From assembly GCA_947630475.1 (NCBI GenBank), contig CANRHR010000011.1:1-64000 (forward strand): a stretch of DNA of 64,000 nt, read 5' to 3'. The DNA is from an uncultured Clostridia bacterium (GTDB taxonomy: Bacteria > Bacillota > Clostridia > Lachnospirales > CAG-274). Positions 32,986 to 41,307 of the stretch are shown here, piece by piece (position 1 is the first letter of the stretch; every line of letters starts with the position of its first letter). The position numbers were made by a program, and so were the translations under genes. The notes beneath the pieces were generated by a model. The model was given only the letters and a program-made list of their open reading frames with translations. It searched no databases and had not been told where the DNA came from.

Positions 32986-34293
32986 ATGCGAACCTTAAAA
33001 ACATCTCTTGCCGTTTTAATTTGTCTTTTAATAAGCCAATTTATAATAAAAGACGGTAATCCCTACTACTCTGCCGTAGCCGCTGCACTTTGTATGCAGC
33101 CTAACCTTCAAAACAGCCTTAAAGAAGGGATTAACAGAGTAATAGGAACTGTTTTGGGCGGTGCCGCCGGAGTCGTTTTATTTTTTCTGACAAAATATTA
33201 CGGCATAGAATTTAAAAGCGCAGCTTATCTTATTCTAACTGCTATTCTTGTTATACCATTAATTTATACCTCTGTGTGGTTAAACAAAAAAACATCTACA
33301 AATATATCATGTATCGTTTTTTTAAGCATTGCTATTGTTCATGGAGATGAAAGCTCTGTTACAAATTTTGCTTTGTGGGCTGTTATAGAAACCATACTCG
33401 GTATATGCGTATCTCTTGCGGTAAACCATATTAAGCCTCCTGTAAGACCTAACAAAAAAAATCTTTTTGTTACTGATTTGGACGGAACATTATTAACATC
33501 CGAAAAATTTGTTACGGATAAATCAGCAAAAATATTAAATCATCTTATTAAAAACGGTTTGAATTTTACTGTAGCCACAGCCAGAACCCCTGCTACAGTA
33601 AGTTACATATTAAGAAACTTAAATCTAAATCTTCCCGTCATCTGTATGAATGGAAGCGCAATTTACAGCGTAAGCGAAAACAAATATATTTTTTATTACA
33701 CTCTAAATACAGAAATTTACGAAATAATAGTAAATATCATAAAACAAAATCATTCAAACTGCTTTGTATATGTAATAAAAAATAATAATCTTTATGTTTA
33801 TTATGATGAAATAAAAAACGCAGCGCAAAATGATTTTTATGAAGAAAGAAAAAATCTTATCCCTCTTAAAACATATGTAAAAGGAGAACCTGACAAAAAT
33901 GAAGATATTACATTTTTAATGCTTTTGGATAAAACAAGAGTTATAGATAAAATATACAACGATATAGTGCAGTCTGATATATACTCTGAAATTACACTTA
34001 CAAAATATACCGATATTTATAACCCGGAGCTTTATTCTTATCTTGAAATATACAATAAAAACGCATCCAAACAAAACGGAATAAAATATTTAAAAATCTA
34101 TTCAAACACAAAAAAGGTAATAGCATTCGGAGATAACTCAAATGATATACCTATGCTTGAAGAAGCTGATTTTTCTTTTGCCGTTGAAAATGCATCTCAA
34201 AAAGTTAAAAACAAAGCAGATAAAATTATAGGCTCAAACAACGAAGACAGTGTTGCCAAGGCAATTAAGAATTTTAAGGAAAGCAGCCTATAA
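32986..34293 (+). CDS. Fusion: FUSC/aromatic-acid-exporter-like membrane domain + Cof-type HAD phosphatase
   Basis: A 435-residue fusion. Residues 1-150 contain about four to five membrane segments of the aromatic acid exporter/FUSC type (SAVAAALCMQPNLQNSLKEG followed by NRVIGTVLGGAAGVVLFF are hallmark). From about residue 158 a complete Cof/YidA-type HAD domain follows: LFVTDLDGTLLTSEK (nucleophile Asp), TVATARTPATVSYIL, and IAFGDNSNDIPMLEEADFSFAVENAS. A cytoplasmic sugar-phosphate or nucleotide phosphatase is thus tied to the membrane. Clear AAAGGAGG before ATG. I see no frameshift between the parts. Confidence 0.8.
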   Translation: MRTLKTSLAVLICLLISQFIIKDGNPYYSAVAAALCMQPNLQNSLKEGINRVIGTVLGGAAGVVLFFLTKYYGIEFKSAAYLILTAILVIPLIYTSVWLNKKTSTNISCIVFLSIAIVHGDESSVTNFALWAVIETILGICVSLAVNHIKPPVRPNKKNLFVTDLDGTLLTSEKFVTDKSAKILNHLIKNGLNFTVATARTPATVSYILRNLNLNLPVICMNGSAIYSVSENKYIFYYTLNTEIYEIIVNIIKQNHSNCFVYVIKNNNLYVYYDEIKNAAQNDFYEERKNLIPLKTYVKGEPDKNEDITFLMLLDKTRVIDKIYNDIVQSDIYSEITLTKYTDIYNPELYSYLEIYNKNASKQNGIKYLKIYSNTKKVIAFGDNSNDIPMLEEADFSFAVENASQKVKNKADKIIGSNNEDSVAKAIKNFKESSL

Positions 34294-34310
34294 ATAAAAG
34301 GAGATAAATT

Positions 34311-34643
34311 ATGAAAAGAATTTTAATACTTATTTTTGCTGCTGTAATTGTCCTGATGCTTTTGCCTTTTATCGCTGTTAAAATTATAAACGGTGATGAG
34401 GGCTTTGCCTGTATACTTATTTTATTTTATTGCATAAATCCTCTGTTTATATTAATAATAAGCATTTATTCCGGATTGCATATAAGGCAGTTATGGTTTG
34501 TTCCTATAATTTGCTCTGTTATATTCTCAGTTACAGCTTTTTATACTGCCGCTGTAATACTTTTATATTCTGCTGTTTATTTAGCTTTGGGAATAATATT
34601 TATGTTTGTGAGCGCATTTATCAAAAAATTAATAAAAAAATGA
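34311..34643 (+). CDS. Small membrane protein
   Basis: A 110-residue hydrophobic protein with three or four membrane helices and a Lys-rich C-terminus (KKLIKK). I do not recognise a family. AAAGGAGAT precedes ATG 34311, 17 bases after the FUSC-HAD fusion, so it probably belongs to the same transcript. Confidence 0.6.
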   Translation: MKRILILIFAAVIVLMLLPFIAVKIINGDEGFACILILFYCINPLFILIISIYSGLHIRQLWFVPIICSVIFSVTAFYTAAVILLYSAVYLALGIIFMFVSAFIKKLIKK

Positions 34644-34698
34644 CACTTTATGATTACTTTATTTGCTCATCAATGTCATTTCTTAATAAAATAATTTG

Positions 34699-34765
34699 GC
34701 GGAGTCAATTCATACTCCGCCATGCTATGTACTCATAACCGACGGCTTCTGACGAAGTTAGTCGG
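34699..34765. repeat. Dispersed structured intergenic element, copy C, with hairpins
   Basis: GGCGGAGT (34699-34706) pairs with ACTCCGCC (34715-34722). The shared block ATGTACTCATAACCGAC follows (through 34743), then CCGAC (34739-34743) pairs with GTCGG (34761-34765), enclosing CTTC-TGAC-GAAG. It lies between two convergent genes and may double as a terminator, but no T-run follows either stem. Confidence 0.55.
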
Positions 34766-34806
34766 CAACCGATTGATTTTTAAAATTTTATAAAAAGATG
34801 ATTATT

Positions 34807-35865
34807 TTATTCCTCTCTAAGCTTAACAACTCTCGCTGCTTTTCTAAGCCTAATATCATTCATATCTGCATAATGAGCCTTTGTGGTATTAACATCCTTA
34901 TGCCCCAATACGGCGGCAACAAGATAAATATCGCCGGTTTCGTTATAAAGCTGAGTACCGTAAGTGCTTCTAAGCTTATGAGGAGAAATGTTTTTTAACG
35001 GAACTACTGTTTGAGTATATTTTTTAACTAAATTTTGAACTGCCCTTACCCCTATTCTTTTATTTTGAAGAGATAAAAATAAAGCTTTTTCGCTGCCTTT
35101 TTCAGGCTTAAGCTCCAGTCTTACAGATAAATAATCCTTAAGAGCCTGCTCAACTTCATCGCCAAAATATACAACAGCTTCGTTTCCTCCCTTTCTTATT
35201 ATTCTCACTGCATTTATATCAAAGCTTATATCATCTATATCTATGCCTACACATTCGGAAACACGCATTCCTGTGCCTGCCAAAAGAGATATTATAGCCA
35301 TATCTCTTTTTTGAGTGTGCTTATGAAATAATTTTTGGCTTTCGGTTAAATTATTGCCTGTTTCAACCTCATCCAAAAGCTTTGCCACCTCGTCAACTTC
35401 AAGCCTGATAATCTCCTTTTTATGTATCTTAGGCGTATCAACCAATTCAGCCGGATTTGATTTTATTTTTTCCTCCTGATAAAAATATTTTAAAAGTTTC
35501 CTTACGGATGAAAGCTTCCTTGCCTTGCCTTTTTCTTTGTTTATATGCTCGTTTTCACATTCAATATCGTAAACAGGATAATAAAAGCTTAAATATTCCA
35601 TATATTCTCTTATTATTGTTGCATTTATCAGCTCCAAATCTGATATTGTAATCTCGCTTATATCTTTTTTATGCATAAACTTTCTTTGCTCTGTTATAAG
35701 ATAATTAAAAAACAATCTTAAATCATAACAATATGCCAGCCTTGTTCTCGGCGCTGTATTCTGATTTATGGCAATAAAAAATTCATGGCAGAAATCAGGA
35801 AATTCCTTTAACATTTTTCTTATTTTAACAATTATTTCATTTTCTATTCTTTCGTTATATTTCAT
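34807..35865 (-). CDS. Tyrosine recombinase (XerC/XerD-like)
   Basis: A 352-residue integrase-family recombinase. The N-terminal SAM-like core-binding domain spans about residues 15-125. The catalytic domain has Arg in AGTGMRVSECVGID, His-x-x-Arg in HKLRSTYGTQLYNE, His in LGHKDVNTTKAHYA and the Tyr nucleophile in the same segment. No adjacent att-like sites or phage genes are visible, so a chromosomal or regulatory role is plausible. Its ATG overlaps the stop of the ttcA-like gene by 4 bases and GGAGGG is the ribosome site. Confidence 0.85.
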   Translation of the reverse strand: MKYNERIENEIIVKIRKMLKEFPDFCHEFFIAINQNTAPRTRLAYCYDLRLFFNYLITEQRKFMHKKDISEITISDLELINATIIREYMEYLSFYYPVYDIECENEHINKEKGKARKLSSVRKLLKYFYQEEKIKSNPAELVDTPKIHKKEIIRLEVDEVAKLLDEVETGNNLTESQKLFHKHTQKRDMAIISLLAGTGMRVSECVGIDIDDISFDINAVRIIRKGGNEAVVYFGDEVEQALKDYLSVRLELKPEKGSEKALFLSLQNKRIGVRAVQNLVKKYTQTVVPLKNISPHKLRSTYGTQLYNETGDIYLVAAVLGHKDVNTTKAHYADMNDIRLRKAARVVKLREE

Positions 35866-36599
35866 TTATTTCCCTCCTTATCAGACATTTGCCAGCCGAC
35901 AATTGAGGAACGCTTTATTGCGCCGAAAACTATAGTTTCAAAATTATCATAAACTTTTGCCTGCTGCTTAATAAAATTTTTGATAAATTCTCTTTTTGTA
36001 TTTCCATCGGCAGGGCATTTATTTTTTACAACATTTATTCCCTCCGTTTTTACAAACGCCTTTATATCCTTTTCCGGAACATATATAAGAGGTCTTATGG
36101 ATTTGATTTTTTTTCTGTCAAGATATGTCACGGGTGAAGCTGTATGTATTCTCCCTTCATAAAACATCGACATAAAAAATGTTTCTATAATATCATCTCT
36201 GTTATGTCCGAGAGCCACTTTATTGCAGTTAAGCTTTTGCGCCGCATCGTTTAATGCGCCCTTTCTCATTTTTGCGCACAATGAGCATGGGTTTTTCTCT
36301 TTTCTTGCCTCAAAGATTATTTCAGCTATATCTGTATCAACAACAGTATATCCAACTCCTATTTTATCACAAAGCTCTTTAACGCTGTCAAAATTCATAC
36401 CCTCAAAACCAAGTGATACCGTAATCGCTTCAATATCAAATTTTTTGGGATAAAATCCTTGAAGCGCCTTAAGGGCTGTCAAAAGAGCAAGGCTGTCTTT
36501 GCCGCCCGATATACCTACGGCAATACGATCTCCCTCTTCAATCATTGCATAATCCTCAACCGCCCTTCTTACAAAGCTTAAGATTCTTTGAAGCTTCAA
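35862..36599 (-). CDS. TtcA-like tRNA thiolation enzyme (PP-loop ATPase)
   Basis: A 245-residue adenylating enzyme with the PP-loop VGISGGKDSLALLTALKAL, a CxxC pair in NPCSLCAKMRKGAL and GHNRDDIIETFFMSMFYEG, as in the TtcA group of tRNA 2-thiocytidine enzymes. A further Cys (NKCPADGN) could hold the cluster or persulfide. The start is TTG 36599 with GGAGGG six bases upstream; earlier codons overlap the hydrogenase gene and are unlikely. It is the fourth gene of the hydrogenase operon. Confidence 0.8.
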   Translation of the reverse strand: MKLQRILSFVRRAVEDYAMIEEGDRIAVGISGGKDSLALLTALKALQGFYPKKFDIEAITVSLGFEGMNFDSVKELCDKIGVGYTVVDTDIAEIIFEARKEKNPCSLCAKMRKGALNDAAQKLNCNKVALGHNRDDIIETFFMSMFYEGRIHTASPVTYLDRKKIKSIRPLIYVPEKDIKAFVKTEGINVVKNKCPADGNTKREFIKNFIKQQAKVYDNFETIVFGAIKRSSIVGWQMSDKEGNK

Positions 36600-36631
36600 T
36601 TTTATCCCTCCAGTTTTTAATGGTAAGCTTA

Positions 36632-38089
36632 TCAATTTCTGTGCATATTAAATTCAGACATTTTCATTTCTTCAACATTATCTGAAATATTTTCTCTTTC
36701 AGCATTTGCATATTTATCAAAAATTTTTTGATTATATCTTAACTCCGTAGTTTTTGCAGGCCCGTTTATACAGCCCCCCTCACAGCTCATTCCCTCTATA
36801 AAGTCTTCGCTGAGTCTTCCGTTTTTAAGCAGCATAAGAGCTTTTTTACATTCTTCGATGCCGCTGCATTTAAGAATCTTAAGCTCCTGCTCAATACCCT
36901 TTTCTCTGAGAACCTCTTCAACAGAAGCTGATACTCCGCCGGATTTTGCAAAGCCTTTTCCGTATTTTGTAGCAAGCTCAGAAGAAGAGTCTGCATAATC
37001 GGCAAAATTAATATTCTTCACCTCAAGCATAGCCTTAAGCTCTTCAACAGTTAAAACCATATTGATTTCGCCTACATATTCGCTTACTGCTTCATATTTC
37101 TTTGCAATACACGGACCTATAAAAACAATAATCGCCTTCGGATCTCTCTTTCTTATATATCTTGCCGTTGCAACCATAGGCGAAACAGTTGTTGAAATAT
37201 TATCTGTAAGTGATGGATAATGTTTTCTAATAAGGCTTACAAAAGCAGGACAGCATGAGGTTGTTGTTTTTTTGCCAATCTTAAGATTTTCGGCAACCTC
37301 AAGAGCTTCTGTATAAGCTACGGCATCGGCGCCATATGCAACTTCTATGCAGTCCCTAAAACCAAGAGCCTTAATTCCTGCTTTAAGAACCGATGTTGTC
37401 GTATCCCCAAGCTGCCCTTGCACAGATGGAGCAAACATTGCATAAACATGATTATCCTCTTTTTTTAGCTCATAAATAACATTCGTAATCATAGACATAT
37501 CCGAAACAGCGCCAAATGGACAGCTTACAACACACTTTCCGCAATTTATGCACTTATTTTCATCAATAAACGCAAGATCGTTTTCATCTATTGTTATGGC
37601 ATCAACAGGGCAGGCTCTTCTGCATGGTCTTTCTGTATCGACAATAGCGCTGTATGGGCAGGCTTTTTCACACTGACCGCATTTTTTGCACTTATGAGGA
37701 TCAATATAAGCGCCCCTCGGAGTTTTTGTTATTGCGCCAAATCTGCAGGCTTTCATACATTTTTGAGCAAGACAGCTTTGACAATTGTCTGTAACGGTAA
37801 ATCTTGCTATAGGACAGCCCTCACAGGCTGAAGAAATAACATGGACAATCTGCGTACTGCCCTGCTCATGGTGAGAGGTTGACGGCAGCTTTCCCATAGA
37901 AAGTCTGACTCTTTGTCTTATAATTTCTCTTTCTCTGTAAACACAGCAGCGAAACTTAGGCTTTATTCCCTTAATCATCTCAAAAGGGATTTCATCAAAT
38001 TTTTCCATTATAGTTCCGTTAAATGCATATTCTGCTGTTTTCTTTAAAACCTCCATTTTAATTTGATTAATATCTGTTATTTTTTCCAT
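36632..38089 (-). CDS. Monomeric [FeFe] hydrogenase (ferredoxin-domain + H-cluster domain)
   Basis: A 485-residue protein. The N-terminal part holds several 4Fe-4S motifs (CQSCLAQKCMKAC; CKKCGQCEKACPYSA; CINCGKCVVSCPFGA). The H-cluster domain has L1 TTSCCPAF, L2 FIGPCIAKKYE and L3 GMSCEGGCINGPA, so all four cluster Cys and the proton-relay Cys are present. It should oxidise or produce H2 with ferredoxin, unlike the sensor paralogue upstream. ATG 38089 follows GAGGA; the in-frame TTG 38095 is less likely. Gene order (PAS/hydrogenase-like, PP2C phosphatase, hydrogenase) resembles the Hfs-type loci of anaerobic Firmicutes. Confidence 0.88.
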   Translation of the reverse strand: MEKITDINQIKMEVLKKTAEYAFNGTIMEKFDEIPFEMIKGIKPKFRCCVYREREIIRQRVRLSMGKLPSTSHHEQGSTQIVHVISSACEGCPIARFTVTDNCQSCLAQKCMKACRFGAITKTPRGAYIDPHKCKKCGQCEKACPYSAIVDTERPCRRACPVDAITIDENDLAFIDENKCINCGKCVVSCPFGAVSDMSMITNVIYELKKEDNHVYAMFAPSVQGQLGDTTTSVLKAGIKALGFRDCIEVAYGADAVAYTEALEVAENLKIGKKTTTSCCPAFVSLIRKHYPSLTDNISTTVSPMVATARYIRKRDPKAIIVFIGPCIAKKYEAVSEYVGEINMVLTVEELKAMLEVKNINFADYADSSSELATKYGKGFAKSGGVSASVEEVLREKGIEQELKILKCSGIEECKKALMLLKNGRLSEDFIEGMSCEGGCINGPAKTTELRYNQKIFDKYANAERENISDNVEEMKMSEFNMHRN

Positions 38090-38103
38090 AATCAATCCTC
38101 ATT

Positions 38104-39282
38104 TTAATAATATTTTCTTGTTACAACCTTTCCGGAACTTTCCATCAGCTTATAAAGCTCATCCAATATAAGCATTTTAATACTTAATTCATTTGCGACC
38201 TCCTTTTTTTGATGAGCAGGGTTAATTTTTCTTCCTATAAAAAGATTAAGATGAGTACATTCTTCAATTAAAATTTTTGCTATTTTTGAAGCTCCGTTTT
38301 CTGCATCGATCATTTTAAGGTTAAGCTTATCTGACGGAGCTTCATAATACTTTTTTATAATGCTTAACGCCTTTTTTAGCGTTATAACCCCCTCGGTAAC
38401 AAGATCTATGCCTTTTATCGAACCTATGGGCGGTATTTCAGGGTCGAGATAATCTATACTTGCTTCTATTTCCTGGCCAAGTATACGGCTTGCAATAGTT
38501 GCCGAACTTCCGCCGCATACTATTTTTGTTCCTTCATCACTCATAAAGTCATGAATAAGCCTTGAATCATCTCCCGGGTTTTGAGGAGGCCCCGAAAAGA
38601 GAGAAACAACCTTTCGCGGTATAATCTTTACAACGGCAATTGTAGTGTCATCACCGGGTCTGTCAACATAAAGCTCTCCGCATTTATCTGCTATACATTC
38701 TGCAAATCTCGATGAGCTTATCTCAGCTTTATAATTTTTGCGCATAAATTCAGCCGCATTATCCCAGCCCCAGCCAAGCTTAAGCAAAGCGCCTATGCCC
38801 GCATAAACAACTCCGTCGCTTATCAAAACAAGAGCGTCGTCAATTTCCACCTTAAATCTTGCTTCTTTAATTTTTTTGCCTGCAATTTCTCTTATTTTAT
38901 AATCTATATTAAGAAGCTTATTATCTCTTATAAAAATACAGCCGGGAGAATCAAATTCAACCAAATACGCTTCTCTGTCCGCTGTTACTTCAAGTATCGA
39001 AAATGTTGAATACGCTACCTTCCTAACGCTGCATACCGGAAGAGTATGAACTATTGTATCAACCGTATCCTCAATACTCGAGCCGTTTTCCATCATAGTT
39101 GAAATAATTTTGCTTGTAAGGGTGGAAAGAATATTCGCCTTTACGCCACTGCCAAGTCCGTCAGACAAAACGGCAATAAAACGTGATGCGTTTTTAACTA
39201 TGCTTACCCTGTCGCCGCAAAGCTCTTCTCCGTATTTTATAAGGCTTATATAAGCGGCATCGATATAAATTTTATCACTCAT
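38104..39282 (-). CDS. SpoIIE-type PP2C serine phosphatase in hydrogenase operon
   Basis: A 392-residue PPM phosphatase. Metal-binding motifs: SDGLGSGVKANILS (about residues 36-49), LISDGVVYAG and PGDDTTIAVVKI. The C-terminal 170 residues (IVCGGSSATIASRILGQE onward) are an additional domain that I do not identify. No membrane segment. It is 2 bases downstream of the PAS/hydrogenase-like gene and 14 before the hydrogenase, and is presumed to pass a redox or H2 signal through dephosphorylation of a partner not found in this window. Confidence 0.85.
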   Translation of the reverse strand: MSDKIYIDAAYISLIKYGEELCGDRVSIVKNASRFIAVLSDGLGSGVKANILSTLTSKIISTMMENGSSIEDTVDTIVHTLPVCSVRKVAYSTFSILEVTADREAYLVEFDSPGCIFIRDNKLLNIDYKIREIAGKKIKEARFKVEIDDALVLISDGVVYAGIGALLKLGWGWDNAAEFMRKNYKAEISSSRFAECIADKCGELYVDRPGDDTTIAVVKIIPRKVVSLFSGPPQNPGDDSRLIHDFMSDEGTKIVCGGSSATIASRILGQEIEASIDYLDPEIPPIGSIKGIDLVTEGVITLKKALSIIKKYYEAPSDKLNLKMIDAENGASKIAKILIEECTHLNLFIGRKINPAHQKKEVANELSIKMLILDELYKLMESSGKVVTRKYY

Positions 39283-39284
39283 TT

Positions 39285-40997
39285 TTAAAATCCCTCATCT
39301 TCAATAAGATTTTTAAGCTTATTCAGGGTAACCTTTGTTTCCGCCGTAGTTTCTCCCAAAAGGCTTGCTATCTCCTGAGCTACAAGCATTTGCTTTTCTA
39401 TAACCTTTTGAGCCATATTAACCGATTCAAGCTTTTTTTGATAATTTTTCTCTTTTAATGCCTCCGTCTGAGTAATATTGGTTATTATGGCAACAGCAAC
39501 ATTTTGCTTTTTTGAATATACGATTTTTTGGTTTGTAATTATTCCCAAATCGTCATATCTTACCAAAATATCCAAAAGATTCTTTCGCTGCTGAAAAACG
39601 CTTTCAAAGTTCTCAGTTGGTATAAAGTTTTTAAGAGGCTTGTTTAAAGCCTCATTTCTGGATACCTTAAACAGCCTTTGAGCGGCAACGTTAAACTCTT
39701 TTATTATCATGTTTTTATCAGCCGCAATAACTATATTAGGCGTAACGGAAAGAATAACGCTTGAAAGAGTCTGACTTATATCTGTCATATAAGCAAGACA
39801 CATATAAATATCGGCTTTTTTTTGATAAACAGCCACAGCTTTTTCTCTGCATGAGGAATATCCGCAGCTTCCGCAGTTAAGCTCCTGCTCAACGCTGTAT
39901 TTTCCTATATGGCGAAGAATTGCCTGTATCTCCTCCTCGGTAGGGATATTTCCGGAAACATCTTCTGAAATAAATTTTCTTGATATATTGCCGACAGGCT
40001 CATATTCCACAGCTTTTGCCTCAGAAGCATATTCAATCACACGCATCCTGTCTTTATACCACGCTTTATCCGAATCGGGATGATTTGAACAATTTATACA
40101 GCCTCCTCGGCAGGCATTTACCTCGGCAAATACATTTTTTACTTCCGATCTTTTAATTTCCTCCAAAAGAGTCCTGACCTCGTGAAGTCCGCTTACGCTG
40201 ACTGTCGTATATCTTCCTGCTTTCCCGTTTAGCCTGTATCCCTCAAGCATATAGCTCAGATCCATTAAAATTCCGTCTTTTATGGGATAAATTCTGGAAT
40301 ATGAAGATTCTCTGTTAAAAGGAATTTCTTTAAGTTTGTTTAAATTAATGCCTTTGTCCTCCATCATACGTATAAGATGCCCGAATGTTATGGCAGCATC
40401 TATATATTGATCCGAATTATCCGCCTCATTAATCAAAGAAAGGCAGGGACCTATAAATATAACCTTTATTTTTTTTCCGTATTTCTTTTTTGCAAGCTTT
40501 GCATGAATGAGCATAGGCGTAAGCACAGGAGCCAAAAATTCGACAAGCTCAGGGTAATACTTTGTTATAAGCATATTAATTGTAGGACAAGATGAAGTTA
40601 TAATATTTTCCCTTTTGCCATCGTTTATAATTTTATAATACTGCTGTGTGGCATAATATGCCCCTACGGATGTTTCTTCGGCGTAATCAAAGCCGATTTC
40701 CCTAAGAACCGCCGCCGCTTTAGGGTAGTCCGTTCCAAAAACTGATAAATAGCTTGAATCAAGGCTTACAAATGTTTTTGTATTTTCATCCTCAAGCCAA
40801 AGCTTTATTTTATCGGTATCGTTATATACCATTCTGGCGTCCTGCGGGCATACATCTACGCATCTTCCGCAAAGAATACATTCATTATCTATAATGCTTG
40901 CTTTGTCATTATTAAATTTTATGGATTTTACCATACAGGCTTTAAGGCACTTGTAACAGCTTTTGCAGTCATTTTGATTTACATTTATATATTTCAT
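39285..40997 (-). CDS. Hydrogenase-like sensor: ferredoxin, H-cluster-type domain, Fe-S motif, PAS
   Basis: A 570-residue protein. Two N-terminal 4Fe-4S motifs (CKSCYKCLKACMVKS; CILCGRCVDVCPQDA) precede an H-cluster-like domain with L1 TSSCPT, L2 FIGPCLS and L3 NACRGGCINC. The four cluster-ligand Cys are kept, but Ser replaces the Cys that relays protons in catalytic enzymes (TSCCP). A CGSCGYSSCREKA four-Cys motif follows, then a PAS domain (ITPNIVIAADKNMIIKEFN-type segment; about residues 420-525) and a short C-terminal helix. This points to a sensor rather than an efficient catalyst. Ribosome site GGGAGA. First gene of the operon. Confidence 0.85.
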   Translation of the reverse strand: MKYINVNQNDCKSCYKCLKACMVKSIKFNNDKASIIDNECILCGRCVDVCPQDARMVYNDTDKIKLWLEDENTKTFVSLDSSYLSVFGTDYPKAAAVLREIGFDYAEETSVGAYYATQQYYKIINDGKRENIITSSCPTINMLITKYYPELVEFLAPVLTPMLIHAKLAKKKYGKKIKVIFIGPCLSLINEADNSDQYIDAAITFGHLIRMMEDKGINLNKLKEIPFNRESSYSRIYPIKDGILMDLSYMLEGYRLNGKAGRYTTVSVSGLHEVRTLLEEIKRSEVKNVFAEVNACRGGCINCSNHPDSDKAWYKDRMRVIEYASEAKAVEYEPVGNISRKFISEDVSGNIPTEEEIQAILRHIGKYSVEQELNCGSCGYSSCREKAVAVYQKKADIYMCLAYMTDISQTLSSVILSVTPNIVIAADKNMIIKEFNVAAQRLFKVSRNEALNKPLKNFIPTENFESVFQQRKNLLDILVRYDDLGIITNQKIVYSKKQNVAVAIITNITQTEALKEKNYQKKLESVNMAQKVIEKQMLVAQEIASLLGETTAETKVTLNKLKNLIEDEGF

Positions 40998-41307
40998 TTA
41001 AAAATCTCCCGGCGAAAATTGTCACAATTAAATATCATTTTTTAACCGTATATCAACAAAAGGTATTTACTTAAAATATAATCTATAATATAATTATAGC
41101 ATTAGTCATTTTTTTGTCAATTTCTATATTTTAACAAAGTTTTCAACCGGCTATGCATCTCCGCCGCCTAAACCCAAGAGATCGAACGCTTGCCTGTTGT
41201 TTAAATTTCACAAAAAATTTACAATTAATTAAAATTATAGCTACAATCTTTTTTGTTTTTTTTGGTATTATATTAAATGCTATTAATTATGAATGGAGGT
41301 TGAGATT
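40998..41307. other. Intergenic region between divergent hydrogenase and ABC operons
   Basis: AT-rich. Contains the repeat CGAACGCTTGCCTGT (41183-41197), also found at 28873-28887, and a + strand promoter at 41218-41247. I could not pick a convincing promoter for the - strand operon. Confidence 0.35.
41218..41247 (+). promoter_or_regulatory. Putative promoter of the Gld-like ABC operon
   Basis: TTTACA (41218-41223), 18-base spacer, TACAAT (41242-41247). Each box matches the consensus in five of six positions. The start codon lies 60 bases downstream. Confidence 0.45.

Noticed and set aside
34699-34722. GGCGGAGT/ACTCCGCC hairpin as an intrinsic terminator
   Set aside because: No T-run follows on either strand. 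It fits better as part of the dispersed element.
34807-35865. Xer-like recombinase as integrase of a mobile element
   Set aside because: Embedded in an operon by a 4-base overlap, with no attachment-site repeats, tRNA or phage genes nearby.
36774-36779. C6 run in the hydrogenase gene as a phase-variation tract
   Set aside because: Six bases is short, and the frame encodes the conserved L3 motif (GGCINGPA) where Gly codons are required.
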